From Strigamia acuminata (Eukaryota > Arthropoda > Chilopoda > Geophilomorpha > Linotaeniidae): 64,000 nt of DNA. Where the stretch lies: contig OX442314.1 of assembly GCA_949358305.1 (NCBI GenBank), forward strand, positions 64,117,369 through 64,181,368, read 5' to 3'. The translations under genes were made by a program, and so were the position numbers. Positions 38,529 to 49,863 of this stretch are shown piece after piece. The notes under the pieces were generated by a model. The model worked only from the letters and a program-made list of their open reading frames with translations, was not told where the DNA came from and did not search any database. Numbering within the stretch: position 1 is the stretch's first letter; every line of letters starts with the position of its first letter.

Positions 38529-39874
38529 TTATTTTATCGAAAATGAAGTGATGATGGTTTCAATTTCCGATGTAAATGCAGCAACATGTTTTTCGATCAT
38601 TGTTGCGTCTGTTTGGTCTAGATCATCATCATTATTGAACCAATGGCGCAACTCTACAACGTTATACGGCAGCATTCGACGACCATCCTTGTCCATAAGA
38701 ATGACAGTGTTGGGCCCAGTTAATTTATGGATTACGTAAACGCCCTCCGTCCTCTGTCGAAGTCCTGCAGCAAACTGTCGGTCCGCTGATGACAATTGTC
38801 GATTTTTAATAGACACAAAATCGCCTGGTTTGAAATCGTGTGGTCTTCTTTTTCGATCGAACCAACGTTTATGTCTAATTTGAGCTTTTTGTAAATTTGC
38901 AGTGGCATTATTTCGCAATTCTCTCATCAATTCATGCGTCTCTCGCGCTCGTGCTGGTGGCAGCAGCTGTCCATCGTCGGTGTCCGAATCGAAATCACCT
39001 GGATAACGCGCCTCTTGTCCCGTCACCATTTGATAAGGAGAATATTGAAGCGAAGCTTGATATGCTGAGTTGATTGCTAGCACAAAATATCCAATGTGAA
39101 CGTCCCAGCGCACATGCTCTTCAATATAAGCTAAAATGCAGTTTTTTAATGCTTGGTTTAATCTTTCGGCCAAGTTCCCCTGTGGATGATAAACAGCCGT
39201 GTAGCGATTGATGGCGCCAAAACTCTGACATGCAGCCTGGAATTCCATTGAACGGAAAGCTGGCGCATTGTCACTTATAATAACTTTTGGAAATGCCCAT
39301 CGCTGAATAAATCCTTGCAATTGTTTGATTGTTGTTTTCCAGTCAGATGTCTCGGTCAATCTTACATCCAACCACCGACTGGCGGCATCCACAATTACTA
39401 ATGCGTAACAATGTCCTCCAATCGATCGGGGTTTTTTACCATAATAATCGATGTAAATTGTGTGAAACAAATGTCGTGGTTTGGCCATAATCATTGGTCC
39501 ATATGGGAGGCGATTCAACGGCTTGGCTCGTTGACATGGTTCACATTTTTGAATCCAAAGCAAAACGTCCTCTTTCATTTTTGGCCAATAAACTCGGGCC
39601 CGGAGTCGATGAAGTGTTTTTTCAACTCCTAAATGTCCGCAGCTCGGCGGGTAATGCAGAGCTTTGAAATATTGTTCGCGTAACGCTAAAGGCAAATAGA
39701 TCTGTCTTCTACGGCGAATTTTATTTATGTCGATCGGTGGATAACGACACAATATTCCCTTATAAATAGCAAAATCCACGGCACGATACCTGATACGCGC
39801 TGCTTGCACTTGGTCGTTGGGCAAATGTCCTTGATCAAGATATTCGATTAATTCGGCGCTCCACGTGTCTTCGT
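38529..39874 (-). CDS. pol: Gypsy-4 integrase (pol, downstream of Copia-3)
   Basis: Continuation of pol after the Copia-3 insertion; codon phase matches 46420-47670 exactly when Copia-3 and one TTCGT are removed. Zinc finger H-x-H type with PPSCGHLGVEKTLHRL and KCEPCQRAK. Catalytic acids in YIDYYGKKP, ISDNAPAF and GNLAERLNQ. C-terminal part with WFDRKRRPHDFKPGDFV and LPYNVVELRHW. About 450 residues, no internal stop. The apparent start further upstream lies in the Copia-3 LTR and is artefactual. Confidence 0.92.
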
Positions 39875-40358
39875 TGACGATGCTAAGTGAAGTTGTCAAC
39901 GCCGGGAAATAAACTGGAGACGAAACAAAAGTCATTTTGTGCCTGAAAACCGCACAAACGCGTCGGCCATCTTTATTCAGGCAAGAACAGGTGAGCAAGT
40001 GAATATGTACAGGTGTCGAGGCTATTTGCCCTCGATCTAAAAGTAGAACAAATCATCCTGATGGAAAGGTTGATTTGTTCTTTACATAACCAAAGTAAAG
40101 ATAACTCAAAGCCAGCATTAACACTGGATAATGCACTGGGGGAAATAATAGATAAACTAAATCATAGCAGACGACAACTCGAAATCCATTGATAAACATG
40201 AGCCAACTGTAGTATTTAACACGCATTGCGACAGTCAGATGCAGTTGGCTCTCGATTCCAGTACAGTAAACAATGCGACCCGAATTTCGCCTTTAACGCA
40301 CTTAGCCAGAAAAGGTGCGCCGTTAATACGTGAAATGAAAAACTGCTTTGACCCAACA
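39875..40358 (-). repeat. Copia-3 3' LTR
   Basis: 484 bp; + strand TGACGATGCTAAGTG to GACCCAACA. Confidence 0.96.
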
Positions 40359-40372
40359 GAACCCCCTCTAAA
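40359..40372 (-). other. Copia-3 polypurine tract
   Basis: Minus-strand TAGAGGGGGTTC directly before TGTTGGG. Confidence 0.85.
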
Positions 40373-40384
40373 CAGTTATCCATT

Positions 40385-43300
40385 TCAATCAAAAATGTGA
40401 TCGCATAATGCGTCAAGACGTGGGCGGGAAACCCACTTGGTCAAAATGTCTGCGATGTTCAGCTTCCCACTGACATGATGAATATCAAACAGGCCAGCTT
40501 CATAAAGGTCGCGCAGAAAATGGAACTTTACTTCGATGTGCTTGTTCGACCTATTTTCCACGCGATTCTTCGCATATTGTATCGCAGCGGTGCTGTCAGC
40601 ACAGACACACGGCTTGACGTTCCCAAAGAGACTGGAAATAACATCTATTTCATACAATCGCTTAAGCCACGTGATCTCACGGACACCGTCCACTATAGCG
40701 ACAAATTCGCTCTCCATTATGGACAAGCTCGTAGCCTTCTGCTTGCTACATGCCCAAGACACAGGCACTCCACCCAAGAAGATAACATGCCCTCCAAAAC
40801 TTTTCCTTTTGTCTAAGTCCGTCGCATAAGACGCATCGGTATACACCGTCAAATTGGGATTATCGCAACGGCTTAGATTGATACAATGATCTTGAGTGTT
40901 TCTCAAATACCTTAGGATCTGGAGGAGCATTTCAACATGCTTAGTAGAATGAACCTCATTGTACTGGGACATGACAATAACTGAGAACAAGATGTCCGGT
41001 CTTGTTCTCGCGGCCAGAAATAATAGGCTTCCCACCAGTGATCTATATGGGAAGGCTGTGTCAATTACGTCATTCTCTCGTACACCCTGGATCATTGTCC
41101 CTACAGTCCCCGGAACACGGATGCGATGGTTGGCATCAACCTTGAACAATTCACAGAGTTTTGAAATGTATGTCCGCTGGTGTATTTTAATCTCGCCACC
41201 CCCTCTGTCAAATTCGACCCCTAACAACATATGTACGGGACCGAGATTCACCATTTCAAAAACGTTGCTAATCCAACCCAACACCAATTGTTCAGTATAT
41301 TTGTCCCTGGCGAACAAAACAATATCATCGACGTACACGACGAGAACAGCGTCGCGGTCCAACACATAAACGCAATTCAACCCGGGTACTGGTCCAAAAC
41401 CCATCAGGAGAAGGTTTTCGTGAAGCTTCTGAAACCACATTCGGCCAGACTGGTGGAGGCCGTATAACGCTTTATTCAACCTCCAAAACTTTCCCCGGTT
41501 CTCCTTGGTTTGATACCCCTTTGGGATCGACATAAATTGGGGCTCATCTAAGTCACCATACAGATACGCGGCTTTAATATCTATGTGCGTATCTGTCCAA
41601 TGGTTAAGCACTACTAATGTGCAGAAAAAGACAAGTATCATGACAAAGTTCACGACGGGTGAAAAGACTTCTTTGAAGTCTATGCCCGGCTTTTGCTTGA
41701 AGCCTTGCGCAACAAGCCTGGCACGGTGCCTCGTTACTTTCCCCGTATGATCACGCTTAATTTTATAAATCCACTTGTTGCCTAGCAACGTGGCCTTTTC
41801 GGGAATACTGTCCACTTCGGTGTAAACTTCCCGTTCGTCAAAAATAGAAATTTCCTCGTTCATGGCTTTGCCCCACTCTTGGCGACTAACATCAGCCATG
41901 GCCTCCTCATAAGTGTTTGGCTCTAAATTGCAAAACCCCGCAAATGGTAGAGGTTGTGTCTTCGTCTTAAAATCGAAGAGCCCCGCCTCGTACTCGAAAC
42001 CCTCGTCCTCACACCATCTCACTACGTCTATACGACTTCTTATTCGGTCTCTACCCGGTGTTATGTAGTGAATGAAAACATGTCCGGCTTGTGCTCCGGA
42101 TTTCCTAATGTATTCTACTCGTTTCCATTTCGTGATATCAATTTGTTGTAATTCAACTCCCCCAACTGCCCCAGTATGCCTGCCCCTTACATTAGGAGAC
42201 TGTGCCACTGCCTCTTCATATCTGGCATCATCGTCACTGCCTTCACTTGGAGTAGCATCTCCTGCAGTGTGAGCAACATCCTCTGGTAGATTAGGGTCTA
42301 ATTGGGGTAATGGAGCCGGTTGAGACATAGATGCCTCATCCTCTGGCTCCGTCGTCGTTGCAGGAATAATCTGTGGCGTGGGAAGTCTAACAGTTTGTTG
42401 CGTTGTCGACACAGGGGGACTTTGAGGAACTTCCTCCTCTTCTGCTTCGGATTCGCTAATTAGATGAATGTACTCATCAGATCCAAACCCCCTCTTAGCC
42501 TTAACACTTCCCAATCCTTTTGGAACTGCTTGTGTTCCCTCGTACCAATATTGATTCTCATCGATTTTCACATGTTTCGATGCAAAGACTTTGTTCTTGT
42601 GTGGGTCCCAGATCCTGTATCCAGCTGTGGTTATTGCATAACCAATTAGGGCCCCCGACCAAGCTCTGCTGTCTAGTTTGCTTTTCCGAGTTTGCGCTGG
42701 GATGTGCACATACACTTTCGACCCAATACAGCGCAAATGTCGCACCGACATACGACGTCCGAAAAATACATTATAGGGAGTCCGTCCCTGTAAACTTGAG
42801 TGAGGGTATCTATTTTTCAAATACACAATGGTATTTGCCAACTCAGCCCATAAAAAGTGTGGAAATCCATTTTCCAATTCCATAGCTCGCACCCCCTCTA
42901 TGACGGTGCGATTCGATCGCTCCGCGACCGAATTCATCTCGGGGCTGTAGGCGTTGGTCCGTTCACACTTGATTCCGCAAGATTTAGTATAATTATCCCA
43001 TTCTTTGGACACAAACTCACCCCCCCTATCTGTGCGGATCGTTTTAACCTTTCTAGAAGTCGCACGCTCGACTTCTGCTTGCCATACTTTAAAATGGGCA
43101 AAAGTTTCACTTTTATGCTTTAAAAAACTGATCCACATATATCTAGAGTGGTCGTCCACAATAATGAGATAATACTCAGCCCCCCCTAAGGATTTGCATG
43201 ATGCGGCCCCCCAAAGATCCATATGAATTAAGTCCAAGATTCCCTTGGACTTGATCTCAGCTATTGGAGAAAAGGTTGCTCTAACCCGCTTGGCTCTATT

Positions 43301-44842
43301 GCACGCATCACAAGGAGAAGCCAATTCATTGCTTAATTTAACGCCAAAAACTTCTGTGGATTTTTGCATCATCACAATGCCCTTTGAATTTAAGTGGCCC
43401 ATTCTGCCATGCCAAAAATCCATCGGTATCGCTTTATCATTGTCTAATTTCTTCTCATTATTATCATTATTATCAGCTGTTAAAGCTGTTTTAACCGGTC
43501 CCACTACTGTAGGTTTAGTCTGTTTCACTCCAATCTGATTAACCCCCTGTACCACATTACTAAACGTGCGCGCATTGTTCGCATTGCTCGCATTATTCAC
43601 TGCGCCATTTGTTGCAACAATCGTTTTCCCATTCGATTGCACATTAGAAGTGGTTAGTTCACACTTAACTCTAGGCATGGTTAATACAGTTTGTTTTACA
43701 CAATTATTTATGCCAACTGCCTCCTTCTGCGCAGGGATGGCAGTTGCATTTACAGAGGTGACAGACACATGTCCGTTAACTTTATACAAGCGATTGCTGA
43801 GTCGTACAGCTGTTATCGATGGGTCTTCAATCTTTTTCCGAAATAAAGTCATTTTGCCGTCTGCAACGTATGTGCGTAAGCCAGCCTCATCAGTGCGCCC
43901 GAGAGAGATAAGATTCTTCCGAAAATTCGGAGCATAATAGACGTTGTTCAAAGTAACAACTCTACTCCTGTTGCCATATGTGGAAATTAACTCCACAGAT
44001 CCAATCCCTTCTATTTTAGAGGTCCCTTCCCCTAACTGCACTGTGTAATTGAGAGGCTTAAAATTTGCAAACCACTCTTTGCAAAAGGCAAAATGGTCAG
44101 TAGCACCGGTATCCACGTACCAAGCGGTGTCTACTGGTCCATTTGACAAAAATGACGATACAGGAGGCGGTGGCTCCTCCACTTCCATGTAGAGTGAGTC
44201 CGGGTCGTCAATCCAATTGTCGACTAAGTTGGCTTTGCGCCCACCACGTCCTCCTTTTCCACGATTTTTCCCACGTGGTTGTCCTCTAAATTGGGACGTT
44301 GGTCCAGCGTTGGGCGACTGAGGATTCTGTCCCGTTTTCTTTTGCGAGGGGCATTCTCTCGAGAAATGACCCGAACCGCCGCAATTATAACACATCACGT
44401 TAGGTGATTTGACAATTTTCCATTGCATTGCTGCGTAGTGTGCCAATGGTTGCTGCACACACGAAGCCCCCAATCCACGGTCCTCATCTCGTTCATCTCC
44501 ACTTGAGAAATCTGTGTCCGATGAGGTGTCCATTAATTGGACAGGTGGGGGATGCAACCTGTCATATTCCATTAAGAATTCCTGGCGAATCCTTTCCAGA
44601 TTAATGTCCTCCTGCGGCCAATCATCAATTCTCGCCTTCATAGGCTCGTATTCAGGCCCTACACCATCCATATACTGGAAAATGACGAAAATTGGAGTCA
44701 ATTCCAGGCCTGCTCCGTTAACCTCGACTGCTTTCTGGTCCACTCGATCCAAAAACTGTCGCATTGTCTCGTTATCGTTCATTCTTAAGTCTAGAAACTG
44801 CCGTCGCAGTTGAGCTCTCTCAAATCTCGGAGCTACTGCCAT
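40385..44842 (-). CDS. gag-pol: Copia-3 gag-pol polyprotein
   Basis: 1485 residues from ATG (complement of 44840-44842); an earlier in-frame start adds 34 less likely residues. Domains in order: UBN2/copia-type gag; CCHC knuckle CYNCGGSGHFSREC; protease WYVDTGATDHFAF; gag-pre-integrase WHGRMGHLNSKGI with CDACNRAKR; integrase HMDLWGAAS, RTDRGGEF and NSVAERSNRTVIEG; a Pro/Glu-rich linker; RT RARLVAQGFKQKPGIDF and VVYVDDIVLFAR; RNase H VYTDASYATDLDKRKSFG, ending KLNIADILTKW. All catalytic residues are visible and there is no stop. The gene replicates the element through cytoplasmic virus-like particles and nuclear integration. Confidence 0.97.
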   Translation of the reverse strand: MAVAPRFERAQLRRQFLDLRMNDNETMRQFLDRVDQKAVEVNGAGLELTPIFVIFQYMDGVGPEYEPMKARIDDWPQEDINLERIRQEFLMEYDRLHPPPVQLMDTSSDTDFSSGDERDEDRGLGASCVQQPLAHYAAMQWKIVKSPNVMCYNCGGSGHFSRECPSQKKTGQNPQSPNAGPTSQFRGQPRGKNRGKGGRGGRKANLVDNWIDDPDSLYMEVEEPPPPVSSFLSNGPVDTAWYVDTGATDHFAFCKEWFANFKPLNYTVQLGEGTSKIEGIGSVELISTYGNRSRVVTLNNVYYAPNFRKNLISLGRTDEAGLRTYVADGKMTLFRKKIEDPSITAVRLSNRLYKVNGHVSVTSVNATAIPAQKEAVGINNCVKQTVLTMPRVKCELTTSNVQSNGKTIVATNGAVNNASNANNARTFSNVVQGVNQIGVKQTKPTVVGPVKTALTADNNDNNEKKLDNDKAIPMDFWHGRMGHLNSKGIVMMQKSTEVFGVKLSNELASPCDACNRAKRVRATFSPIAEIKSKGILDLIHMDLWGAASCKSLGGAEYYLIIVDDHSRYMWISFLKHKSETFAHFKVWQAEVERATSRKVKTIRTDRGGEFVSKEWDNYTKSCGIKCERTNAYSPEMNSVAERSNRTVIEGVRAMELENGFPHFLWAELANTIVYLKNRYPHSSLQGRTPYNVFFGRRMSVRHLRCIGSKVYVHIPAQTRKSKLDSRAWSGALIGYAITTAGYRIWDPHKNKVFASKHVKIDENQYWYEGTQAVPKGLGSVKAKRGFGSDEYIHLISESEAEEEEVPQSPPVSTTQQTVRLPTPQIIPATTTEPEDEASMSQPAPLPQLDPNLPEDVAHTAGDATPSEGSDDDARYEEAVAQSPNVRGRHTGAVGGVELQQIDITKWKRVEYIRKSGAQAGHVFIHYITPGRDRIRSRIDVVRWCEDEGFEYEAGLFDFKTKTQPLPFAGFCNLEPNTYEEAMADVSRQEWGKAMNEEISIFDEREVYTEVDSIPEKATLLGNKWIYKIKRDHTGKVTRHRARLVAQGFKQKPGIDFKEVFSPVVNFVMILVFFCTLVVLNHWTDTHIDIKAAYLYGDLDEPQFMSIPKGYQTKENRGKFWRLNKALYGLHQSGRMWFQKLHENLLLMGFGPVPGLNCVYVLDRDAVLVVYVDDIVLFARDKYTEQLVLGWISNVFEMVNLGPVHMLLGVEFDRGGGEIKIHQRTYISKLCELFKVDANHRIRVPGTVGTMIQGVRENDVIDTAFPYRSLVGSLLFLAARTRPDILFSVIVMSQYNEVHSTKHVEMLLQILRYLRNTQDHCINLSRCDNPNLTVYTDASYATDLDKRKSFGGHVIFLGGVPVSWACSKQKATSLSIMESEFVAIVDGVREITWLKRLYEIDVISSLFGNVKPCVCADSTAAIQYAKNRVENRSNKHIEVKFHFLRDLYEAGLFDIHHVSGKLNIADILTKWVSRPRLDALCDHIFD

Positions 44843-45916
44843 TTTGCAGGAAATGTAGCACAAAACACAAAATTCACTAATTCGTAGCACTCTGCACACA
44901 AACAAATACACTTTCCCACCAAAATGAAGGCGAATAATATACACTACTTCCCGGGGTACAGCTCAATAAGTGAGCACAACTAACTTGACCAGTCGCTACA
45001 AGGGCTTCCGTCCGACACACCTGGGGTCGCGGGATCGCCCCCTTGCTTCGAGCAAGCCTGGCCAAGAATAGGATGACACTAGGCGAATGCCTAAAGGGTG
45101 CCAAACAAACAAAAGGTCCCAAAAGCAAAAACTTAAATTTATACAAAGAATTTCGACCCCGAAAATGCAATAAATAATACGTTGTGAAGGTGGCACGTTG
45201 TTTTCCGTTGTTGGCGGGACAAATTCGTCGCCAAAATTCCAACGGCGATCCACCGACGACGTACGGTGCTCCAACGTAGCAAACGGGCGTGCGCGTATGC
45301 ACTAACCCGCCCAGAATACGAATTTAGCGTGTATTCTGGTTCCACCAACTTCCTGGTCTTCACTATTGCACTCGTACGTGCAAATAGTGGCTCTTGATCC
45401 CGACAATAAACGTCGTTTGCGCGTGCTCGTCTCGTACGATGCAACGCACACGTAACTCGCTCGAAAAATGTCCGTCTCGTTCGTTTCGCCAAAATTCCGC
45501 CTCGAAATAAATGCCTGCTTGTTCCAGACGATTCCCACGACGATAATTAGTCGCCACGTTGTGTTTTCCTTCGCTGGAAAACTCCACGACGTGAAGAAAC
45601 GGCCCAAACTCTGCTTAAACTCGCATCGCACTGGGGGCCGCCATCTTGGAAATGGGCGGCAGCGAAGCTCGACGAATGGCCATTTTCGCTTAAAATGAGC
45701 CAAAAATACACGATTAATATTCAAAATAAATTGCTTACTGTTCGTAAATGTCCTTTCCACGACCCAAACGATCGTTGGAACACAGAATCGGCGATGTGAA
45801 CGTAAATACGACGTTCGCTCGTCGCGTCAAAGCGCGGATACGGTTCCGCCCAAATTGACGTGTCCGGCGTCGATTTCGTTATGAAATCCGCTGGAAAACT
45901 TCACGATTCGGCCATC
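44843..45916 (-). other. Copia-3 5' leader
   Basis: About 1.07 kb leader, GC-rich compared with neighbours, with short ORFs on both strands and no domain. Shares phrases (GCCGCCATCTTGG, CTTCCCGGGG-like) with the Copia-2 leader. Confidence 0.7.
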
Positions 45917-45934
45917 AACCATCCTCTGCTACCA
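45917..45934 (-). other. Copia-3 primer-binding site (initiator tRNA-Met)
   Basis: + strand AACCATCCTCTGCTACCA equals the 3' end of initiator tRNA-Met, one base from the LTR. Confidence 0.92.
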
Positions 45935-45935
45935 C

Positions 45936-46419
45936 TGACGATGCTAAGTGAAGTTGTCAACGCCGGGAAATAAACTGGAGACGAAACAAAAGTCATTTTG
46001 TGCCTGAAAACCGCACAAACGCGTCGGCCATCTTTATTCAGGCAAGAACAGGTGAGCAAGTGAATATGTACAGGTGTCGAGGCTATTTGCCCTCGATCTA
46101 AAAGTAGAACAAATCATCCTGATGGAAAGGTTGATTTGTTCTTTACATAACCAAAGTAAAGATAACTCAAAGCCAGCATTAACACTGGATAATGCACTGG
46201 GGGAAATAATAGATAAACTAAATCATAGCAGACGACAACTCGAAATCCATTGATAAACATGAGCCAACTGTAGTATTTAACACGCATTGCGACAGTCAGA
46301 TGCAGTTGGCTCTCGATTCCAGTACAGTAAACAATGCGACCCGAATTTCGCCTTTAACGCACTTAGCCAGAAAAGGTGCGCCGTTAATACGTGAAATGAA
46401 AAACTGCTTTGACCCAACA
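45936..46419 (-). repeat. Copia-3 5' LTR
   Basis: 484 bp, reads identical to 39875-40358. Confidence 0.96.
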
Positions 46420-47670
46420 TTCGTGTTGTCGACAAATTATTTCGTTAATAGTTGGTATTAGACGAAATGGTTGGTGGTCTTGCGGCGCCTCATGGAGTCG
46501 CTCGGCCTCATCCTCTTCTTCGTCTTGTTGTTCATCAGCAACAGGGCGTCTTGTCGCATTTCTTTGAAATTGTGATCGATCTTGACGCACTTGCTGTGGC
46601 ATAAATCCTGCACGCCCCATCCATGCTGGTTGATAAGTTGTCGAATCGTCCGACGAATCCGAATCTGGACCTCCATATCCGTCAAAATTCGGTCGCACAG
46701 CTCCAGATGGTCCTGCAGGTGGGCTCAACATGTTAGGAGTTGGAAACGATGCAGTTGGCACATTTGGTGATGGCAAAGGCGGCATTAAAGGTGGTAATGG
46801 TGCAACAGCTCCAGGAGGCGTCGAAACTTGTTTCTGTTGACGCGCTCTGGCTCGAGTTAATACCTGATAATTTGGTGGCGGTCTTTTCTTGTTTTTAGAA
46901 CCTTTTGGCCTACCCAATTTTGGTTTAATTTGCTGTTGTCGTCTTTGCGCTCTTGTCATCACAGCTGCGCTATTTCGTTGTTGTGCTGCAGCCAATCCCA
47001 CTCCAATAATGTTGATTATAGGTAATTTTGGCCAATCATTTGGGTCGTCAAAATAAGCGATGTAGCATGTTTCATCAACGAGAGGCGAGTCGTCTGCATC
47101 CAATGGTTCCGATGGTTCCACAGGCGCACGGCTAAGGGCATCCGCAACACGATTCTGTGCTCCTGAACAGTAAAGAAATGTAAATTTGTACTCACTGAGG
47201 GACAGAACCCATCGTGCCAGGCGTCCTTTTGGTTCTCGCTGCTGGAAAAGCCACTTTAACGACAAATGATCGCTTTCTAAATAAAAATTCATCATCTCAA
47301 GATATACACGAAATCTCTTGACTGCCCAAACCGCCGCCAAGCACTCAATTTCGGTAACGCTGTAATTCTTTTCTGCAGAATTTAATGCACGTGATGCAAA
47401 GGCGATTGGTGTTCGTTCACCTTGATCATTGAGTTGCATAAGTGCAGCGCCCAAACCTGAATAGCTGGCGTCTGTTTGTAGTATGTATGGCTTGGTCCAA
47501 TCCGGGAATCTTCTGTGTAGAGTTGGTTCAGCCAATCCTCTCTTGAGTGCATTAAATGCTTCTTGGTGTTGAGTCGTCCAATTCCACTCAGAATCTTTTT
47601 TGAGTAAGGGGCGAAACACCTCGCATGTTTTTGAATAATTTGGGAAAAATGACTGATAATAACCAATCAT
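46420..47670 (-). CDS. pol: Gypsy-4 RNase H and linker (pol)
   Basis: Continues RT after an in-frame TGA at 47671-47673. Contains the RT thumb start MIGYYQSFFPNYSK and the RNase H blocks LQTDASYSGLGAALMQL, VTEIECLAAVWAVKRF, ESDHLSLKWLFQQ and NRVADALSRAP. A long basic and Pro-rich linker follows (RAQRRQQQIKPKLGRPKGSK, an AT-hook-like GRPKGSK), with acidic and Gly-rich stretches. Broken at 46420 by Copia-3; residues after that point come from the Copia-3 LTR. Confidence 0.9.
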
Positions 47671-49863
47671 TCATTTGAATCTTTGTAATTCTTTGATGTT
47701 GGTAGGCGCCGGAAAATATTGAATTGCCGTCACCTTATTTGGGTTTGGTTTAATGTGTCCAGCCTCCACAATATGTCCTAAAACTTCGAGCGATGTTCTG
47801 CACAACTCCGTCTTGTTGGCGTTCATCGTGAATCCCGCTTCATCCAAGGCTTGAAGAATTATTTTGAGATGTTGCACATGCTCCTCGAAAGTCTTGCTGA
47901 ATATTATGACATCATCGAGATAAACGAATACGAACTTGTAAAGATATTTCGACAAAGTTTTGTTCATGGCTCTCTGCAGAGTTGCTGGGCCATTAATGGG
48001 TCCAAATGGCATTCTCACATATTCGAAAAGTCCTCTGTGCGTAATAAATGCGAGAAATCTCTCGTCACCTGGACGCACTCCAATCTGGTGGAAAGCTTCT
48101 CGTCCATCTATGATCGAAAACCAATTTGATCCTCCTAAATAAGAAAATATATTATCGATGTCGGGTAGTGGGTAGACATCGGGTAAAGTTTGAGCATTCA
48201 TCGGTCTAAAATCCATAGCTGTACGCCAGTCTCCAGTTTTCTTTGGAACAACAACAGGCGCCACCGCACAATCACTTTTTGATCGACGAATAATGCCTTG
48301 TTTTAGTTTTTGGTCCAAATAAGCATCAATTACCATCTTTTTTGCTGGGTTAACGGGTCTTACAGGCACATGAATTGGTCTAAAGTCCGGTTTTAAATTT
48401 ACTTCAAACTGAGTGTTGTTACATAATCCAACCTCCTCACGAAATACTTTCGAAATTGGTCGAAGAGTCTGAATTAATAAACGAATTTGGGGTACCGTCA
48501 ATGATGACCACAGCTGGTCGTAAATCCAGTCCAGTTGTGTTGGATCACTGCTTGGTTGATATTGTAGTACGTTAACATCCAGAGGCGGCTCCGAAATCGT
48601 CGAATGATCGTATACTCTGGCCATGAGCGTATTTTCATCCACACGACGCAAAAGCTGTCTTCCCTGCGTGTTAAGTTGTTTTATTGTTGGTGACAATTCA
48701 TAAAGGCGTCTCCGCTGTCGTCTTGCACGTCTGCGTTGGCTAAGCGTCGAAAACAATGATGAATTGAATCTTCTTGATTTTTTAATGGAATCCTTCCTTT
48801 TTGGTGACCATATAAATGACCACTGATCTCCTGTACGATTCCGAATCCTCTTGATTTGGTGTTGAGCATCGTCATTTGGATATTCGAAAATCTCTTGCGA
48901 CAAAGGTCGATGTTCTAGAAGAATACAATTAATGTTGTTAATTAATACCTTGGGTACATCCTTAGTGCTGTCCTTTGTATCATCGGGTTTCCTGATGGGA
49001 AATAAAAGAACAGATTCTGACTTGTTAGCTTGTTCTAAAGTCATGAATTGTCTTCGCTCTTGTGATCCCTTCAAATACCACTGGCACAATTCAAAGTCTG
49101 TGCACAGACCAACCGCTCTGCAGAAATCTCTTCCCAGCAGAAGGTCCTCTGATGTTTTGGATATAATTAAGCAAATGAAAGAAATAACGGCCAATGGTGC
49201 GCGCACCGACAGTTTAACAGATCCCTTAACTGGAATTTTGTCATCGGCCACTGTACGCACTGTTTCGTGAAGTTCGAGCAATTCCAAACCCATATTGGCT
49301 TTAAGTTTGTTAAATAATGACTCTGACATTACACATGTCTGAGCGCCTGAATCCAAAAGTGCGACAAAACTCACGTTAGCCCATGTTATTTTAATGTATG
49401 GTGCCTCTCTGTTGAAGCGATCAGTCTTCGTAATTTCGATTATTGGCTCTTCGGATTTTTGCAATTCCTCGGGCGACAAAAGAACGAAGTTTGTTTTCAA
49501 CGTCTCACTCTGCGTTGTCAACGAAGTTGGTTTTTTGGGAGTTTCCTTGGCTTTCACAGACGAAAGTTGCGCTGATTTTATTGGTTGTGGTGTTACGACA
49601 CCGGGTATTTTTGATTTTGATTTACTTGAATCTGTTTTGATTAATGTAGTTAATTTAATGTTGTTGTCTTCTCGAACAGCAGATGGCGCCTCTGGTGTCG
49701 GAGTAGACTGTGTTGTACTTCTATCGACGTCTGGTGATTCTTCAGTCTTCTTCTCAGTAGAGTCCTTGATGATTGTATCCGACCCGCTCTCTGGACTCAT
49801 GCTTTGAGCAGGCCGCTTGCGTTTCCCGACTGACGACTCCACTCCTTGCCACAAACGGGGCAC
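47671..49863 (-). CDS. pol: Gypsy-4 protease and RT (pol)
   Basis: Open in -1 relative to gag from the GGGAAAC site at 49821-49827; the residues before it come from frame read-through. A Ser/Thr/Lys-rich linker leads to the protease, ALLDSGAQTCVMSESLF with DLLLGRDFC (about 49120-49365). RT carries WRTAMDFRPMNAQTLPDVY, WFSIIDGREAFHQIGV, and catalytic FVYLDDVIIFSKTF near 47905-47935. The frame meets TGA at 47671-47673, where gypsy RTs usually have a Leu-Gly pair, so a single GGA-to-TGA change is likely. Otherwise intact. Confidence 0.92.
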   Translation of the reverse strand: MPRLWQGVESSVGKRKRPAQSMSPESGSDTIIKDSTEKKTEESPDVDRSTTQSTPTPEAPSAVREDNNIKLTTLIKTDSSKSKSKIPGVVTPQPIKSAQLSSVKAKETPKKPTSLTTQSETLKTNFVLLSPEELQKSEEPIIEITKTDRFNREAPYIKITWANVSFVALLDSGAQTCVMSESLFNKLKANMGLELLELHETVRTVADDKIPVKGSVKLSVRAPLAVISFICLIISKTSEDLLLGRDFCRAVGLCTDFELCQWYLKGSQERRQFMTLEQANKSESVLLFPIRKPDDTKDSTKDVPKVLINNINCILLEHRPLSQEIFEYPNDDAQHQIKRIRNRTGDQWSFIWSPKRKDSIKKSRRFNSSLFSTLSQRRRARRQRRRLYELSPTIKQLNTQGRQLLRRVDENTLMARVYDHSTISEPPLDVNVLQYQPSSDPTQLDWIYDQLWSSLTVPQIRLLIQTLRPISKVFREEVGLCNNTQFEVNLKPDFRPIHVPVRPVNPAKKMVIDAYLDQKLKQGIIRRSKSDCAVAPVVVPKKTGDWRTAMDFRPMNAQTLPDVYPLPDIDNIFSYLGGSNWFSIIDGREAFHQIGVRPGDERFLAFITHRGLFEYVRMPFGPINGPATLQRAMNKTLSKYLYKFVFVYLDDVIIFSKTFEEHVQHLKIILQALDEAGFTMNANKTELCRTSLEVLGHIVEAGHIKPNPNKVTAIQYFPAPTNIKELQRFK

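Larger units (their letters stand above)
39875..46419 (-). mobile_element. Copia-3: intact Ty1/copia retrotransposon
   Basis: 6545 bp with two 484-bp LTRs that read identical by eye, and a perfect TTCGT duplication (39870-39874, 46420-46424) inside Gypsy-4 pol. One uninterrupted gag-pol ORF, initiator-Met primer site, polypurine tract. The youngest insertion in the nest and plausibly still competent. Confidence 0.97.

Noticed and set aside
39875-39998. N-terminal extension of the Gypsy-4 integrase ORF
   Set aside because: These codons come from the Copia-3 LTR; the true upstream part of pol is at 46420-47670.
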